DNA of 64,000 bases from an uncultured delta proteobacterium. GTDB taxonomy: Bacteria > Desulfobacterota > Syntrophia > Syntrophales > UBA8958. Positions within the stretch are counted from its first letter, which is position 1. Each line of letters starts with the position of its first letter. This document shows positions 54,563 through 63,747 of this stretch, one piece after another. The translations under genes and the position numbers were made by a program. The stretch covers positions 62,001-126,000 of the forward strand of contig CAISJV010000017.1 of the NCBI GenBank assembly GCA_903885795.1, read 5' to 3'. The notes below the pieces were generated by a model. It made no database searches and was not told the origin of the DNA. It saw only the letters and a program-made list of their open reading frames with translations.

Positions 54563-55432
54563 ATGACCGATCAACCGCTGCACCGCCAGCAGATAGAGTC
54601 CTTTATCAACCGGATGCCAAGTCTGCCGACAACGGTTGCTAAAGTGATTGAGGTCTGTAATCAACCCCAGACCTCCCCCAACGATCTCAACCGCCTGATC
54701 TCTCTGGACCCGGTCTTGACGGGGAAGGTACTCAAGCTCATCAACTCAGCCTTCTTTACCCTTAGCCAACCGGTTGCTTCCGTAACTAGGGCGATTGTCA
54801 TGCTGGGCATCAATACCGTCAAGAATTTGGCGTTAAGCACGTCTATTGTCGGTATCTTCAATGGAAACAGTAGGGAGGGGTGTTTTTCTATGAACGATTT
54901 CTGGCTCCATTCCCTGGCCACCGGCGTCACGGCCAGAATGCTTGCCGCCAGACAAGGCATTCCCGGCGACGCACGGGAAGAATATTTTGTCGGGGGCCTT
55001 CTTCACGATATCGGCAAGATTCCCATTATGCACTGCTTTCCCGAAGAGTACGCACATATCCTGAAGGAATCAGAGCAACGACATGAACCTTTATACAGCA
55101 CTGAGAAAGAAATCCTAGGTTTCGATCACTGCCATGTAGGGCAGATTATTGCAGAGAAATGGCGTCTTTCCGATAACCTTTCCTCTGCCCTCACATCTCA
55201 CCATCAAAAAGAGCAGCACGAGCCTGCCGGCTTTAACGATGTTATTTCGTCGGCAAATATCTGCGCTGGAAGTTTTTCATTGGGATCAGCGGGAGATGTT
55301 TCCTTTGAAAACCCGAGACCTCTGGTAGTTAAATATACCGGAGCGGACAGTTGTGATTTATCCCCGTTTCAGTCGGAAATCGTCGCAGAAGTTGAAAAAG
55401 CCAAGGTTTTCCTTGCCGTTTCAGGGTCCTAA
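54563..55432 (+). CDS. Second HDOD-domain protein
   Basis: 289 residues. The HDOD pattern is clear: FINRMPSLPTTVAKVIEVCN, LDPVLTGKVLKLINSAFFTL, AIVMLGINTVKNLALSTSIV, with the HD pair in LLHDIGKIPIMH. It resembles the HDOD protein at 40305-41150 but is in another operon. A likely signalling protein associated with motility control; the substrate is unknown. It follows the small exported gene by 27 bases and precedes the metallo-beta-lactamase gene by 6. Confidence 0.86.
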   Translation: MTDQPLHRQQIESFINRMPSLPTTVAKVIEVCNQPQTSPNDLNRLISLDPVLTGKVLKLINSAFFTLSQPVASVTRAIVMLGINTVKNLALSTSIVGIFNGNSREGCFSMNDFWLHSLATGVTARMLAARQGIPGDAREEYFVGGLLHDIGKIPIMHCFPEEYAHILKESEQRHEPLYSTEKEILGFDHCHVGQIIAEKWRLSDNLSSALTSHHQKEQHEPAGFNDVISSANICAGSFSLGSAGDVSFENPRPLVVKYTGADSCDLSPFQSEIVAEVEKAKVFLAVSGS

Positions 55433-55438
55433 AATAAC

Positions 55439-56359
55439 ATGAGAATAACTTTTTGGGGAGTCAGAGGGTCCATTCCCTGTCCTGGCAGGAAAACCTACCG
55501 CTATGGCGGCAATACACCCTGCATTGAGCTGTCCTTTGAAGATATGAAAAGATCTCTCATCATTGACGCCGGCTCGGGAATACGGGAACTCGGAAACCTC
55601 ATTATGGCCCGCGACTTTCCAAAGGGACCATTGAACATAGAAATATTTTTGACTCATACCCATTGGGACCACATCCTCGGATTGCCTTTCTTCACTCCCT
55701 TGTATATTCCAGGTTCCCAGGTGAGGATTTACGGTCCGGCCTCATTCGATGGAAATTCTTTGCAGGAGGTTGTCGGCAGTCAGTTCAGCTACCATTATTT
55801 TCCCATCCGCTATGCCGAACTGGCAGCAGAAATTGATTATGTGGAACTCAAAGAGGGATCGTGTGACCTCCGTGACGGCTTCATCATAAAAACAAAGTTC
55901 CTTAACCATCCCGTTCTTTGCCTTGGTTATCGTTTTGAAAGAAATGGCCTTGCTTTCTGCACCCTCTACGATACGGAACCTTTCCGGAGCGTATTTATTG
56001 ATAATCCTGCAAACCCTGACTACGATGAAGACATGCACCACGAGGGGGAGATGATTGCCTTTGAGGAAAATCGTCGCGTGGAAGAATTTATTTCCGGGGC
56101 CGATATAGTGATTTACGATGGACAATATACCCTCAAAGAATATCAATCCGGAAAGGTCGGTTGGGGACATTCCCCCTGCGAATACGCCATCGCCGCCGCC
56201 GCACGGGCGGGTGTAAAGCGGCTTTGTCTTTTTCATCATGATCCTTTGCGGACAGACGATGAACTTGATCAGCTGACCGAAGTTTTGTGCACCCCTCATA
56301 TCTCCGGAAGCATGAATGTCTTCTTTGCAAAGGAAGGCACATCCATCAACATCACGTAA
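55439..56359 (+). CDS. Metallo-beta-lactamase-fold hydrolase
   Basis: 306 residues. The start MRITFWGVRGSIPCPG and the YRYGGNTPCIEL segment are typical of a family of metal-dependent hydrolases that includes PhnP and cyclic-nucleotide phosphodiesterases. The zinc-binding motif is HTHWDHILGLPFF (about residues 68-80), with further ligands in YDGQYT and LFHHDPLRTD. The substrate is not evident. The neighbouring HDOD and HD-GYP genes suggest nucleotide signalling, which is only inference. Confidence 0.85.
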   Translation: MRITFWGVRGSIPCPGRKTYRYGGNTPCIELSFEDMKRSLIIDAGSGIRELGNLIMARDFPKGPLNIEIFLTHTHWDHILGLPFFTPLYIPGSQVRIYGPASFDGNSLQEVVGSQFSYHYFPIRYAELAAEIDYVELKEGSCDLRDGFIIKTKFLNHPVLCLGYRFERNGLAFCTLYDTEPFRSVFIDNPANPDYDEDMHHEGEMIAFEENRRVEEFISGADIVIYDGQYTLKEYQSGKVGWGHSPCEYAIAAAARAGVKRLCLFHHDPLRTDDELDQLTEVLCTPHISGSMNVFFAKEGTSINIT

Positions 56360-56492
56360 TGAATATCCCCAAATAACATTATAAAGAAAGGCAATATTTC
56401 GTTGTTTATGCGGAGTCTATGTGATAGGTGAAAGGCCATATATGTAGGATGTTTTCCGTTTTCTTACAACAGGCGAAGGCCACCTGAACCAG

Positions 56493-57479
56493 ATGATCAA
56501 GACTATCTCCGCAAACAAATTAGAAGTGGGAATGTACGTCATTCTACCCCTGTCGTGGATGTCCCATTCCTTTATCAAGAACAAGTTTCTTATTACCTCC
56601 CGGAGTCAAATTGAAAAAATCATTAAAAGCGACCTAAAAGAGGTAAATATTGATACCTCTTTGGGAAAAGATCTTGCTGATAAGATTGTTCCCGATGAAA
56701 TATCGCCGCTCGTCAGTAATGCTGTTCAAAAGGTTGTCCCGGAAGTTCTGAGGGAAATGATTCGCGATCCAAATCTGGCTCCGGAAAAAAAGGCCCATGC
56801 TGTACAGCATCATTCACGGGAAATGATGAAAAACCTTCTGGAATCACCTTCTGCAGATAATATCGGAGAAGTCATGACGACAATCTCAGAGATTGTCGAT
56901 CTGATTGTAACTGATGATGAAACAAACCGTCATCTATTGAATATTACGTCTCATGATTTTGCAACTTACACCCATTCGGTAAATGTCGGTATCTTATCGG
57001 TTTCCCTCGCCAAGGCTCTGTATGGGCAATCCGACATCCACGATATGCATGCCCTGGGAGCGGGATTTTTTTTACACGATCTGGGAAAGGTTCGGATTGA
57101 TCAGTCGATTATCAACAAACCGGGAAAATTGAATGATCGGGAATGGAAAGATATGCGGCGCCACCCGGATTTCGGCTTTAGAATCCTGACGGAAACGAAT
57201 AAGCTTAACGAAGAAAGTCGCATCATTGTCCTTCAGCACCACGAAATGAACGATGGTTCCGGCTATCCTCTCGGCATCAAGGGTAGCGATATTCACCCCT
57301 ACGGGCGGATCTGTTCCGTTGCCGACGTTTACGACGCCCTGACTTCCATTCGCCCTTATAAGCCGAAAATTCCCCCCTTTAAGGCCCTACGGATAATGCA
57401 AAAGGAAATGCTCCACCACTTTCACCGGGACGTCTTTGAACGATTTGTGCTCCTCCTCGCTTCGGCTGAAAAAACTTAA
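56493..57479 (+). CDS. HD-GYP c-di-GMP phosphodiesterase
   Basis: 328 residues. A DUF3391-like N-terminus (KTISANKLEVGMYVILPLSW) is followed by the HD-GYP domain: SHDFATYTHSVNVG, FFLHDLGKVRIDQSIINKPG, and the GYP-bearing HHEMNDGSGYPLGIKGSDIH, then VADVYDALTSIRPYKP. These keep the metal-binding and GYP residues, so hydrolysis of c-di-GMP is expected. It would act against the PilZ-sensed pool. Its stop lies inside a terminator stem. Confidence 0.93.
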   Translation: MIKTISANKLEVGMYVILPLSWMSHSFIKNKFLITSRSQIEKIIKSDLKEVNIDTSLGKDLADKIVPDEISPLVSNAVQKVVPEVLREMIRDPNLAPEKKAHAVQHHSREMMKNLLESPSADNIGEVMTTISEIVDLIVTDDETNRHLLNITSHDFATYTHSVNVGILSVSLAKALYGQSDIHDMHALGAGFFLHDLGKVRIDQSIINKPGKLNDREWKDMRRHPDFGFRILTETNKLNEESRIIVLQHHEMNDGSGYPLGIKGSDIHPYGRICSVADVYDALTSIRPYKPKIPPFKALRIMQKEMLHHFHRDVFERFVLLLASAEKT

Positions 57480-57522
57480 GGGCCCTTCACGAAATAATTG
57501 CGGCAGGCCCTTAGGTTTTTTT
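57473..57522. terminator. Bidirectional terminator between convergent genes
   Basis: AACTTAAGGGCC and GGCCCTTAGGTT pair in a 12-bp stem with one G-U pair. Plus-strand transcripts end in a run of seven T, and minus-strand transcripts in a run of six T. It separates the HD-GYP gene from the convergent enoyl-CoA hydratase gene and overlaps the HD-GYP stop codon. Confidence 0.88.
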
Positions 57523-57581
57523 ATATGAAGATCAATCCTTTGGCAAAGAGGAGATCTTTATACTTCGTTATGATAGGTTCC

Positions 57582-58373
57582 TTATTTTCCCTTGAAGTTG
57601 GCCTGGCGGCGTTCGATAAGGGACATAACCCCTTCGGCAGCATCTTCTGACTGCATAACTTTCATGAGTTTCGGCATGATCTCACGGACGCCGGCCTGGA
57701 AGCCCTCATAGGTAGCCGTCTTTGCTAGAGACAGTGTTGCCTGGACGGCCAGAGGAGCCTGAGCGGCGATCTTTTCCGCGATTATCAATGCTTGCTCAAG
57801 TTGTTTCCCCGGTTCCGTGATTTCCTGGACGAGGCCGAAGCGGTAGGCGTCCTCGACGTTAAATTCGTCGCCCGTCAGGAGATAACGCATGGCATTTCCC
57901 CAGCCCGCCGTCTTGGCCATACGGATCGTAGCTCCGCCGAAGGGGAAGATCCCGCGCTTCACTTCCAACTGGGCAAAGCGTGTATCCGAAGCGGCCACGA
58001 CAATATCGGCAGCGAGAGACATTTCCGTTCCGAGTGTATAGCAGCGGCCCTGAACGGCCATGATCAGCGGTTTTGAAAGCATCCGGCCATGAATGGCAAA
58101 GGGATCGATCTCACCCTCCTTGATGAAGGGCTCCCCTTTGGCGACGTGAGGCGCCACATCTCCCAGGTCCAGGCCGGCGGTAAAATGATTTCCTGCTGCG
58201 AAAACAACGGCACAGCGCAGATTTGCATCCTGCTCATACTCGCCAAAGGCTTTGGACAGATCGAGAAGCATGTCCCAGGTAAAGGCGTTCATCTTGGAAG
58301 ATCTGTGAACGCCGATCAAGAATACGTGGCCACGGATTTCACGGCTGATGGTTCCTTCTTTGATTTCGGTCAT
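57582..58373 (-). CDS. Enoyl-CoA hydratase/isomerase family protein
   Basis: 263 residues of the crotonase fold. The oxyanion-hole segments are AAGNHFTAGLDLGD and VQGRCYTLGTEMSLAADIVV, the second retaining the catalytic-type glutamate. The region after it (EVKRGIFPFGGATIRMAKTA) departs from the canonical hydratase, so isomerase or another crotonase reaction is possible. It probably acts in acyl-CoA degradation. GAAGGAGCAG lies ahead of the ATG. It is separated from tRNA-Pro by about 35 bases with no terminator that I can see. Confidence 0.88.
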   Translation of the reverse strand: MTEIKEGTISREIRGHVFLIGVHRSSKMNAFTWDMLLDLSKAFGEYEQDANLRCAVVFAAGNHFTAGLDLGDVAPHVAKGEPFIKEGEIDPFAIHGRMLSKPLIMAVQGRCYTLGTEMSLAADIVVAASDTRFAQLEVKRGIFPFGGATIRMAKTAGWGNAMRYLLTGDEFNVEDAYRFGLVQEITEPGKQLEQALIIAEKIAAQAPLAVQATLSLAKTATYEGFQAGVREIMPKLMKVMQSEDAAEGVMSLIERRQANFKGK

Positions 58374-58408
58374 TTTTTCTGCTCCTTCTTATTGGCTATA
58401 TATAAATA

Positions 58409-58485
58409 TGGTCGGGGCGGCAGGATTTGAACCTGCGACATCCTGCTCCCAAAGCAGGCGCGCTACCAAGCTGCGCTACGCCCCG
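58409..58485 (-). tRNA. tRNA-Pro, anticodon UGG
   Basis: A 77-nt gene that folds into a full cloverleaf: acceptor CGGGGCG/CGCCCCG, D stem GCGC/GCGC, anticodon stem CCTGC/GCAGG with loop TTTGGGA (anticodon TGG), and T stem GCAGG/CCTGC with loop TTCAAAT. The terminal CCA is encoded. Its first ten bases contain the last codons and the stop codon (TAG) of rdgB. It is in the same orientation as proS about 3.5 kb upstream. Confidence 0.96.
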
Positions 58486-59105
58486 TTTTTGGCATGTTTC
58501 TCAGGGAAATAAATGGTTTGCAAGTATTTTTTCAATTCGTGGACCGCCTGCGAACGATGGCTCAGTTTATTTTTTTCCTCCGGTGTTATCTCCGCTACGG
58601 TCTTTCCAATCTCCGGCAAATAAAAAAGTGGGTCATATCCAAACCCGTGACCACCGCGATATTGAGCCCCGATCAGCCCTCTCCAGTTTCCCTCAAAAGC
58701 CTGATATTCCCTATGTGGCCAATAAAGGACCAGGACACAGCGAAAGGAAGCCCCTCTTTGTTCGGCGGGAACGTTCTTCAGCGCCATGAGAAGTTTGTAG
58801 TTGTTATCCCCATCGGTGGCATCTGCCCCAGCATATCGTGAAGAAAAGATTCCTGGCCCCCCCGCAAGATGGTCCACTTCCAATCCTGAATCATCGGCCA
58901 GCACGGGCATACCGGTAAAATCGGAAATGGCGCGCGCCTTTATAAGTGCGTTCTCAAGAAAGGTGCGGCCGTTTTCCTTGATATCGGGAGCGTTTGGATA
59001 ATTGTCCAGGGGCTGAAGATCGAGGGGAAAATCCGACAGCATGTTTTTAATCTCCTCGATCTTCCCTTTATTTTTTGAAGCAATTACTACGGTTTTCAGC
59101 ATCAT
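58476..59105 (-). CDS. rdgB: XTP/dITP diphosphatase (RdgB/HAM1)
   Basis: About 209 residues. The family signature is [18 protein letters not shown] at the start, [20 protein letters not shown] and [20 protein letters not shown] in the middle, and [18 protein letters not shown] near the end. It removes deaminated purine nucleotides from the pool. Two ATG codons at 59105 and 59102 are both possible; the longer frame to 59150 runs inside the amidase gene. The last ten bases overlap tRNA-Pro. It follows the amidase gene closely. Confidence 0.95.
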   Translation of the reverse strand: MMLKTVVIASKNKGKIEEIKNMLSDFPLDLQPLDNYPNAPDIKENGRTFLENALIKARAISDFTGMPVLADDSGLEVDHLAGGPGIFSSRYAGADATDGDNNYKLLMALKNVPAEQRGASFRCVLVLYWPHREYQAFEGNWRGLIGAQYRGGHGFGYDPLFYLPEIGKTVAEITPEEKNKLSHRSQAVHELKKYLQTIYFPEKHAKNGA

Positions 59106-59109
59106 TGGC

Positions 59110-59805
59110 CTACAGGCCCTCTTTGACGCCGCGGCTGATGGCCTTGGCAATCTCCTGCTGAACTTTGTCGTCGGTAACTTTTTTTCTGTTTTCCTTGTTG
59201 GTCAGAAAACCGATTTCAATAACCACTGCCGGCACATTGATTCCTTCCATCAAGGGAATGGGCGCCTCCCTGAGTCCCCTGTTTTCCTTGGGAAAAACAT
59301 TATCAAGATACTTCTGGATGTACTGGGCCAGGCGTACCGAGTCGTTGAGATGCTTGTTCTTCGTCATATCCTTTATGATCGCCGATGGCTCGCTACGGGT
59401 TTCTTTGTCCGTCCGGAAGCCGGGAAAATAGATCTCATAACCTTTGGACTTGTTTCCGAACCCCCCATTGATATGAATACTTATCACCAGCAGGGGGTCA
59501 TTGTTCTTAATCAATTGGATTCGTTCCTTCAAGGTGATTTCCCTGTCGGTGGAACGTGTGAGCATTACCTGCTTATAGCCTGAGCGATTCAATTCTTTTT
59601 GCAGGGCCAAGGCAATGCGCAGGTTAAGGTCCTTTTCATATGATGTATCGGTGACCTTGACCCCGTAATCGGACCCGCCATGTCCTGCATCAATGATAAT
59701 CGTCTTGCTGATGCGCTCCTGTTGAGCCGACGCTTGTCCGGTAAAGCAGCACATTCCCAGTAAAAAGAGAATAGTATAAATGCTGATAATATTAAATTTC
59801 TTCAT
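59110..59805 (-). CDS. N-acetylmuramoyl-L-alanine amidase
   Basis: 231 residues with a signal peptide (residues 1-27, ending GQASAQQ). The amidase_3 fold is shown by TIIIDAGHGGSDYGVKVTDT (zinc histidine), ISIHINGGFGNKSKGYEIYF and PAVVIEIGFLTNKENRKKV (catalytic glutamate). It cleaves the peptide from glycan strands in the periplasm. No amidase-binding (AMIN) domain is present. The ATG at 59805 has AGGTAGGG upstream; the frame to 59910 overlaps rel. Confidence 0.93.
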   Translation of the reverse strand: MKKFNIISIYTILFLLGMCCFTGQASAQQERISKTIIIDAGHGGSDYGVKVTDTSYEKDLNLRIALALQKELNRSGYKQVMLTRSTDREITLKERIQLIKNNDPLLVISIHINGGFGNKSKGYEIYFPGFRTDKETRSEPSAIIKDMTKNKHLNDSVRLAQYIQKYLDNVFPKENRGLREAPIPLMEGINVPAVVIEIGFLTNKENRKKVTDDKVQQEIAKAISRGVKEGL

Positions 59806-59873
59806 TTTCCCTACCTTTGATGTGGGCGCTACATACTGCATAACGCGCCTGCCTGTCAATATGGAACACGCGA

Positions 59874-62021
59874 TCATGATTTTTTCAGACGTTCGATGGA
59901 GATGACACACTTGATTTTTTTTACGGCGGCTGCCACTTGATTGAATTCCTTCAGGTCGTGGACTTCGATACGGAAGTTACAAATCGCTTGCAATTCGGGA
60001 GTAGTTTCCACTTCTGCATGGCTGATGTTGATGTCCATTGAGGATATCACGGAGCTTACTTCCGCAATGACGCCTTTCCTATCTTGACAGACGACCCGTA
60101 TATCGACGGAATATGTCTGCTTGTCCTTTATATTCCATGATACCTCGATGACCCTTTCCGGATCAAGCTCCTGAATATTCTCGCATTTGGCTGTGTGGAT
60201 CGTAATCCCCCGTCCCCGGGAAATATAGCCGACAATTTCATCTCCGGGAATAGGATCACAGCAGCGGGCCATTTTGACCAGTACATCCTCGATTCCGGTG
60301 AGGGATATTCCTAAGGACGGGGCCCCTTTTGTTTTTTTTCTGGGCTTCTCGACAGTCGTATCTTCCGCCTTGGCGGCTGTCTCGGGAAGAAAACGGTTGA
60401 CAATATGTTTAGCTGAAAGCCGTCCATAACCAACCATAGCCATCACATCGTCCGGCGAGTTGACATTATGCTCCTCGTAAAGCTTTTTCAAATCGTCCGA
60501 CTTCAGCAGTTGTGAGAGTTTGAGGCTATGTTTTTTGAATTCCCTATCCAGAATCTCCCGTCCGATTTCGATGCTTCGCTTTCTTTCCTCCGTTTTGATC
60601 CAGCTTTTGATCTTGGAACGGGCGCGGGAGGTCACTGCCCATTTCAGCCAGTCCTTCCCAGGATGATGTCCGGCCTGAGTTATGATCTCAACGGTGTCGC
60701 CGTTTTGGAGTTCATATTTCAGGGGTACGATACTTCGGTTGACCTTTGCCCCGATACATTGATGGCCCACATCCGTGTGGATACCGTAGGCAAAATCAAG
60801 GGGAGTTGCCCCTTTCGGAAAGGCCTGAACATCTCCATTTGGCGTAAATACGTAAACTTCATCAGGAAAAAGGGCCAGCTTTAGATTGGCCATGAACTCC
60901 TTCGGATTATCGACTTCCTGCTGAACATCGAGCAGTTCCCGGAGCTTCATGATCTGCTTATCTTCACTGCCCAGATCGGCCCGCTTTTCTTTATAGCGCC
61001 AGTGGGCGGCAATCCCCTCTTCCGCCCATTCATGCATTTCCCGCGTCCGAATTTGAATCTCGACCCGCTCTCCATAGGGACCGATGACGGTTGTATGGAG
61101 CGACCGGTAACCATTCGCCTTTGGCATGGCAATACGATCCTTGAAGCGACCCGGAACGGGTTTCCAGAGGGCATGGACGATGCTCAGTGCCTCGTAACAA
61201 TCCCTGTCCTTGTCAGTATCAAGAATGATTCTGAAAGCGATAAGATCGTAAACCTCGTCAAAATCGATGCGCTGGTTTTGCATTTTCATGTAAATACTGT
61301 AAAAATGCTTTGCCCTTCCTTCCACTTCACCCTTGAGGCCGTGTTTCTCAATCTCTTTTGCAATGACCCCTTTGACCTCTTCCGTATATTGATCACGCTG
61401 TTCCTGCTTCTTCTCGATCCGTCGGGAGAGTTCGCTATAGGCGTCGTTTTCGAGATAAAGGAATGACAGATCCTCCAGTTCTACCTTCATCCAGTTGATG
61501 CCGAGACGATTGGCCAGGGGGGCGTAAAGATCAAGGGTCTCCGTGGCAATGTACTTTTGCTTGTCCGGGGGCTGATGATTAAGGGTCCGCATGTTGTGGA
61601 TACGATCGGCAAGTCGGACAACAAGAATCCTGAGATCGGCAGACATGGCCAGAATCATCTTCCGGAAGTTCTCCGCCTGACGCTCCTCCTGCGATCCCAG
61701 GGTAATCTTGCTGATTTTGGTAAGACCATCGACAAGAAACGCCACGTCTTTACCAAATGCCCCTTCGATCTGGGCGGTAGTGGTAAGGGTATCTTCCACA
61801 GTGTCGTGGAGGAGACCGGTAATGATGGTTGCGGCGTCCAGCTTCATATCCGCAAGCATACCCGCAACTTCCATGGGATGGGTAAGGTATGGCTCACCCG
61901 AGAGACGCAGTTGTCCCTGATGCACGGTAGCGGAAAAAACATAGGCCTTCTCGATCATTTCCTGATCTTCCGGGGGGAGATAGGCCTGGACTTTGTCAAG
62001 TATGTCGGTAATACGAAGCAT
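59874..62021 (-). CDS. spoT: Bifunctional (p)ppGpp synthetase/hydrolase (Rel/SpoT)
   Basis: 715 residues. The HD hydrolase domain has HPMEVAGMLADMKLDAATII and GLLHDTVEDTLTT; the synthetase has the RFKD motif of bifunctional enzymes (GRFKDRIAMPKANGYRSLHT) and EIQIRTREMHEWAEEGIAAH. TGS (YVFTPNGDVQAFPKGATPLD), helical, CC and C-terminal ACT domains follow. Both activities look intact. It sits between proS and the amidase gene. The symbol spoT or rel is equally suitable. Confidence 0.96.
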   Translation of the reverse strand: MLRITDILDKVQAYLPPEDQEMIEKAYVFSATVHQGQLRLSGEPYLTHPMEVAGMLADMKLDAATIITGLLHDTVEDTLTTTAQIEGAFGKDVAFLVDGLTKISKITLGSQEERQAENFRKMILAMSADLRILVVRLADRIHNMRTLNHQPPDKQKYIATETLDLYAPLANRLGINWMKVELEDLSFLYLENDAYSELSRRIEKKQEQRDQYTEEVKGVIAKEIEKHGLKGEVEGRAKHFYSIYMKMQNQRIDFDEVYDLIAFRIILDTDKDRDCYEALSIVHALWKPVPGRFKDRIAMPKANGYRSLHTTVIGPYGERVEIQIRTREMHEWAEEGIAAHWRYKEKRADLGSEDKQIMKLRELLDVQQEVDNPKEFMANLKLALFPDEVYVFTPNGDVQAFPKGATPLDFAYGIHTDVGHQCIGAKVNRSIVPLKYELQNGDTVEIITQAGHHPGKDWLKWAVTSRARSKIKSWIKTEERKRSIEIGREILDREFKKHSLKLSQLLKSDDLKKLYEEHNVNSPDDVMAMVGYGRLSAKHIVNRFLPETAAKAEDTTVEKPRKKTKGAPSLGISLTGIEDVLVKMARCCDPIPGDEIVGYISRGRGITIHTAKCENIQELDPERVIEVSWNIKDKQTYSVDIRVVCQDRKGVIAEVSSVISSMDINISHAEVETTPELQAICNFRIEVHDLKEFNQVAAAVKKIKCVISIERLKKS

Positions 62022-62037
62022 GGAATCTTTCAGACCA

Positions 62038-63747
62038 TCATAATTGACTGATCGCGCTTAAAATGGATTTTTTTACATCTTCGATGGATAAAACAATGAC
62101 CTCCCCAGACCTTCTTATCTTGACCTCGACATTTCCCAGGGCGAGGTTTTTGGGGCCAATGGTCACCCGCATGGGTATACCGATCAAATCAGCGTCTTTG
62201 AACTTCACCCCCGCTCTTTCATCACGGTCATCCAGGATGACCTCGACCCCTTGGGACAAAAGATCAGCGTAAAGCTTTTCGCCGGTTGCAGCCAGATCCT
62301 GATCATTCATATTGACGGGGGTGATAATCACCTGATAGGGGGCAATGGCCAGGGGCCAGATTATACCATTGTCATCGTGATACTGCTCGATGCAGGCTGC
62401 TACGGTCCGGCCGACGCCGATCCCGTAACATCCCATGACCATGTACTGCTCTTTCCCGTTCTTATCAAGATAAATGGCCTTCATCGCCTTGCTGTATTTT
62501 GTCCCCAATTTGAAGACATGGCCCACCTCGATCCCCCGGGCAAAATGGATATCCATGGCGCACCGCGGGCAGGGGTCCGTATCCCTAACAACACGCAGGT
62601 CGGCAAACGCCTCAACATTGAAATCACGCCCAAAGTTTACGTTCTTCAAATGATAATCCTCCCTGTTGGCCCCTACGACCATGTTCTTGAGGTTCATCAG
62701 GGAATAATCGGCCAGGATCCGGCACTTGATCCCGATGGGACCGACAAATCCCCGGGGCGATCCGGATGCCGCCTGGATCATATCATCCATGGCCATTTCC
62801 AGGATATCACAACCAAGGTAGTTTTTTACCTTGATCTCATTTACCTCTTCATCCCCCCGGACCAGGACGGCAACGGGAACACCGTCGGCACTGAAGACCA
62901 GGGTTTTGATCACATTCTCCGGTAGAACATTAAGAAAGGCGCATACTTCTTCGATTGTCCGCACCTCGGGGGTGTGGATTTCTTCCCGGGGCAAGAATGA
63001 TGATCGATCAACCTCTTGCTCCCTAGGCCTCGCAATCTCCGCTTTTTCCAGATTGGCAGCGTAGCCGCAACCTTCGCAATAGGCCATCCCATCCTCGCCG
63101 GAATCGGCAATAACGAGAAACTCGTGGGAATAACTTCCGCCGATGCTGCCCGTATCGGCTTCCACGGGCCGGAACTTCAGACCGCAACGCTCGAATATCC
63201 GGTTATAGGCGGCAAACATCTTCTGATAACTGAGGTCGGCATTCACCGTATCGATGTCAAAGCTGTAGGCGTCTTTCATGCTGAATTCACGGCACCGCAT
63301 CAGCCCGAAGCGGGGGCGGATTTCATCGCGGAACTTCGTCTGGATCTGATATAGATTCTGGGGAAGCTGCCGGTAAGATTTAACACCGTTCCTGACGATA
63401 TCAGTAACCACCTCTTCATGGGTGGGTCCCAGGCAACATTCGCTGTCTTTTCGGTCGCGAAAGCGCAGCAGTTCTTTCCCGTAAAAGTTCCAGCGTCCTG
63501 ACTCCTTCCATAACTCCGCCGGTTGAACCGTGGGCATGAAGATCTCCTGGGCTCCGGCGCGGTTCATTTCCTCCCTGATGATCTGCTCCACCTTCCGGAT
63601 GACGCGATAACCCATCGGGAGATAGGAATAGACCCCGCTTGTCAATTTCCGGATCATTCCCGACCGCAGCATGAGCTGATGACTGATCACCTCTGCATCG
63701 GAAGGGTTCTCTTTTAGTGTCGGCAGAAACATTTGTGAGTAACGCAT
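62038..63747 (-). CDS. proS: Prolyl-tRNA synthetase
   Basis: 569 residues, bacterial type with the YbaK-like editing insertion between motifs 2 and 3. Class II features are SGVYSYLPMGYRVIRKVEQI (motif 1), KFRDEIRPRFGLMRCREFSM (motif 2) and MGCYGIGVGRTVAACIEQ (motif 3). It charges tRNA-Pro, and the tRNA-Pro gene at 58409-58485 lies downstream in the same block. The ATG at 63747 has AAAGGAGG upstream and overlaps the ispG stop; the longer frame to 63924 lies within ispG. Confidence 0.97.
   Translation of the reverse strand: MRYSQMFLPTLKENPSDAEVISHQLMLRSGMIRKLTSGVYSYLPMGYRVIRKVEQIIREEMNRAGAQEIFMPTVQPAELWKESGRWNFYGKELLRFRDRKDSECCLGPTHEEVVTDIVRNGVKSYRQLPQNLYQIQTKFRDEIRPRFGLMRCREFSMKDAYSFDIDTVNADLSYQKMFAAYNRIFERCGLKFRPVEADTGSIGGSYSHEFLVIADSGEDGMAYCEGCGYAANLEKAEIARPREQEVDRSSFLPREEIHTPEVRTIEEVCAFLNVLPENVIKTLVFSADGVPVAVLVRGDEEVNEIKVKNYLGCDILEMAMDDMIQAASGSPRGFVGPIGIKCRILADYSLMNLKNMVVGANREDYHLKNVNFGRDFNVEAFADLRVVRDTDPCPRCAMDIHFARGIEVGHVFKLGTKYSKAMKAIYLDKNGKEQYMVMGCYGIGVGRTVAACIEQYHDDNGIIWPLAIAPYQVIITPVNMNDQDLAATGEKLYADLLSQGVEVILDDRDERAGVKFKDADLIGIPMRVTIGPKNLALGNVEVKIRRSGEVIVLSIEDVKKSILSAISQL

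Noticed and set aside
58427-58789. Plus-strand open frame across tRNA-Pro and rdgB
   Set aside because: It is antisense to a cloverleaf-forming tRNA and a clear enzyme gene, and its product has no recognisable motif.
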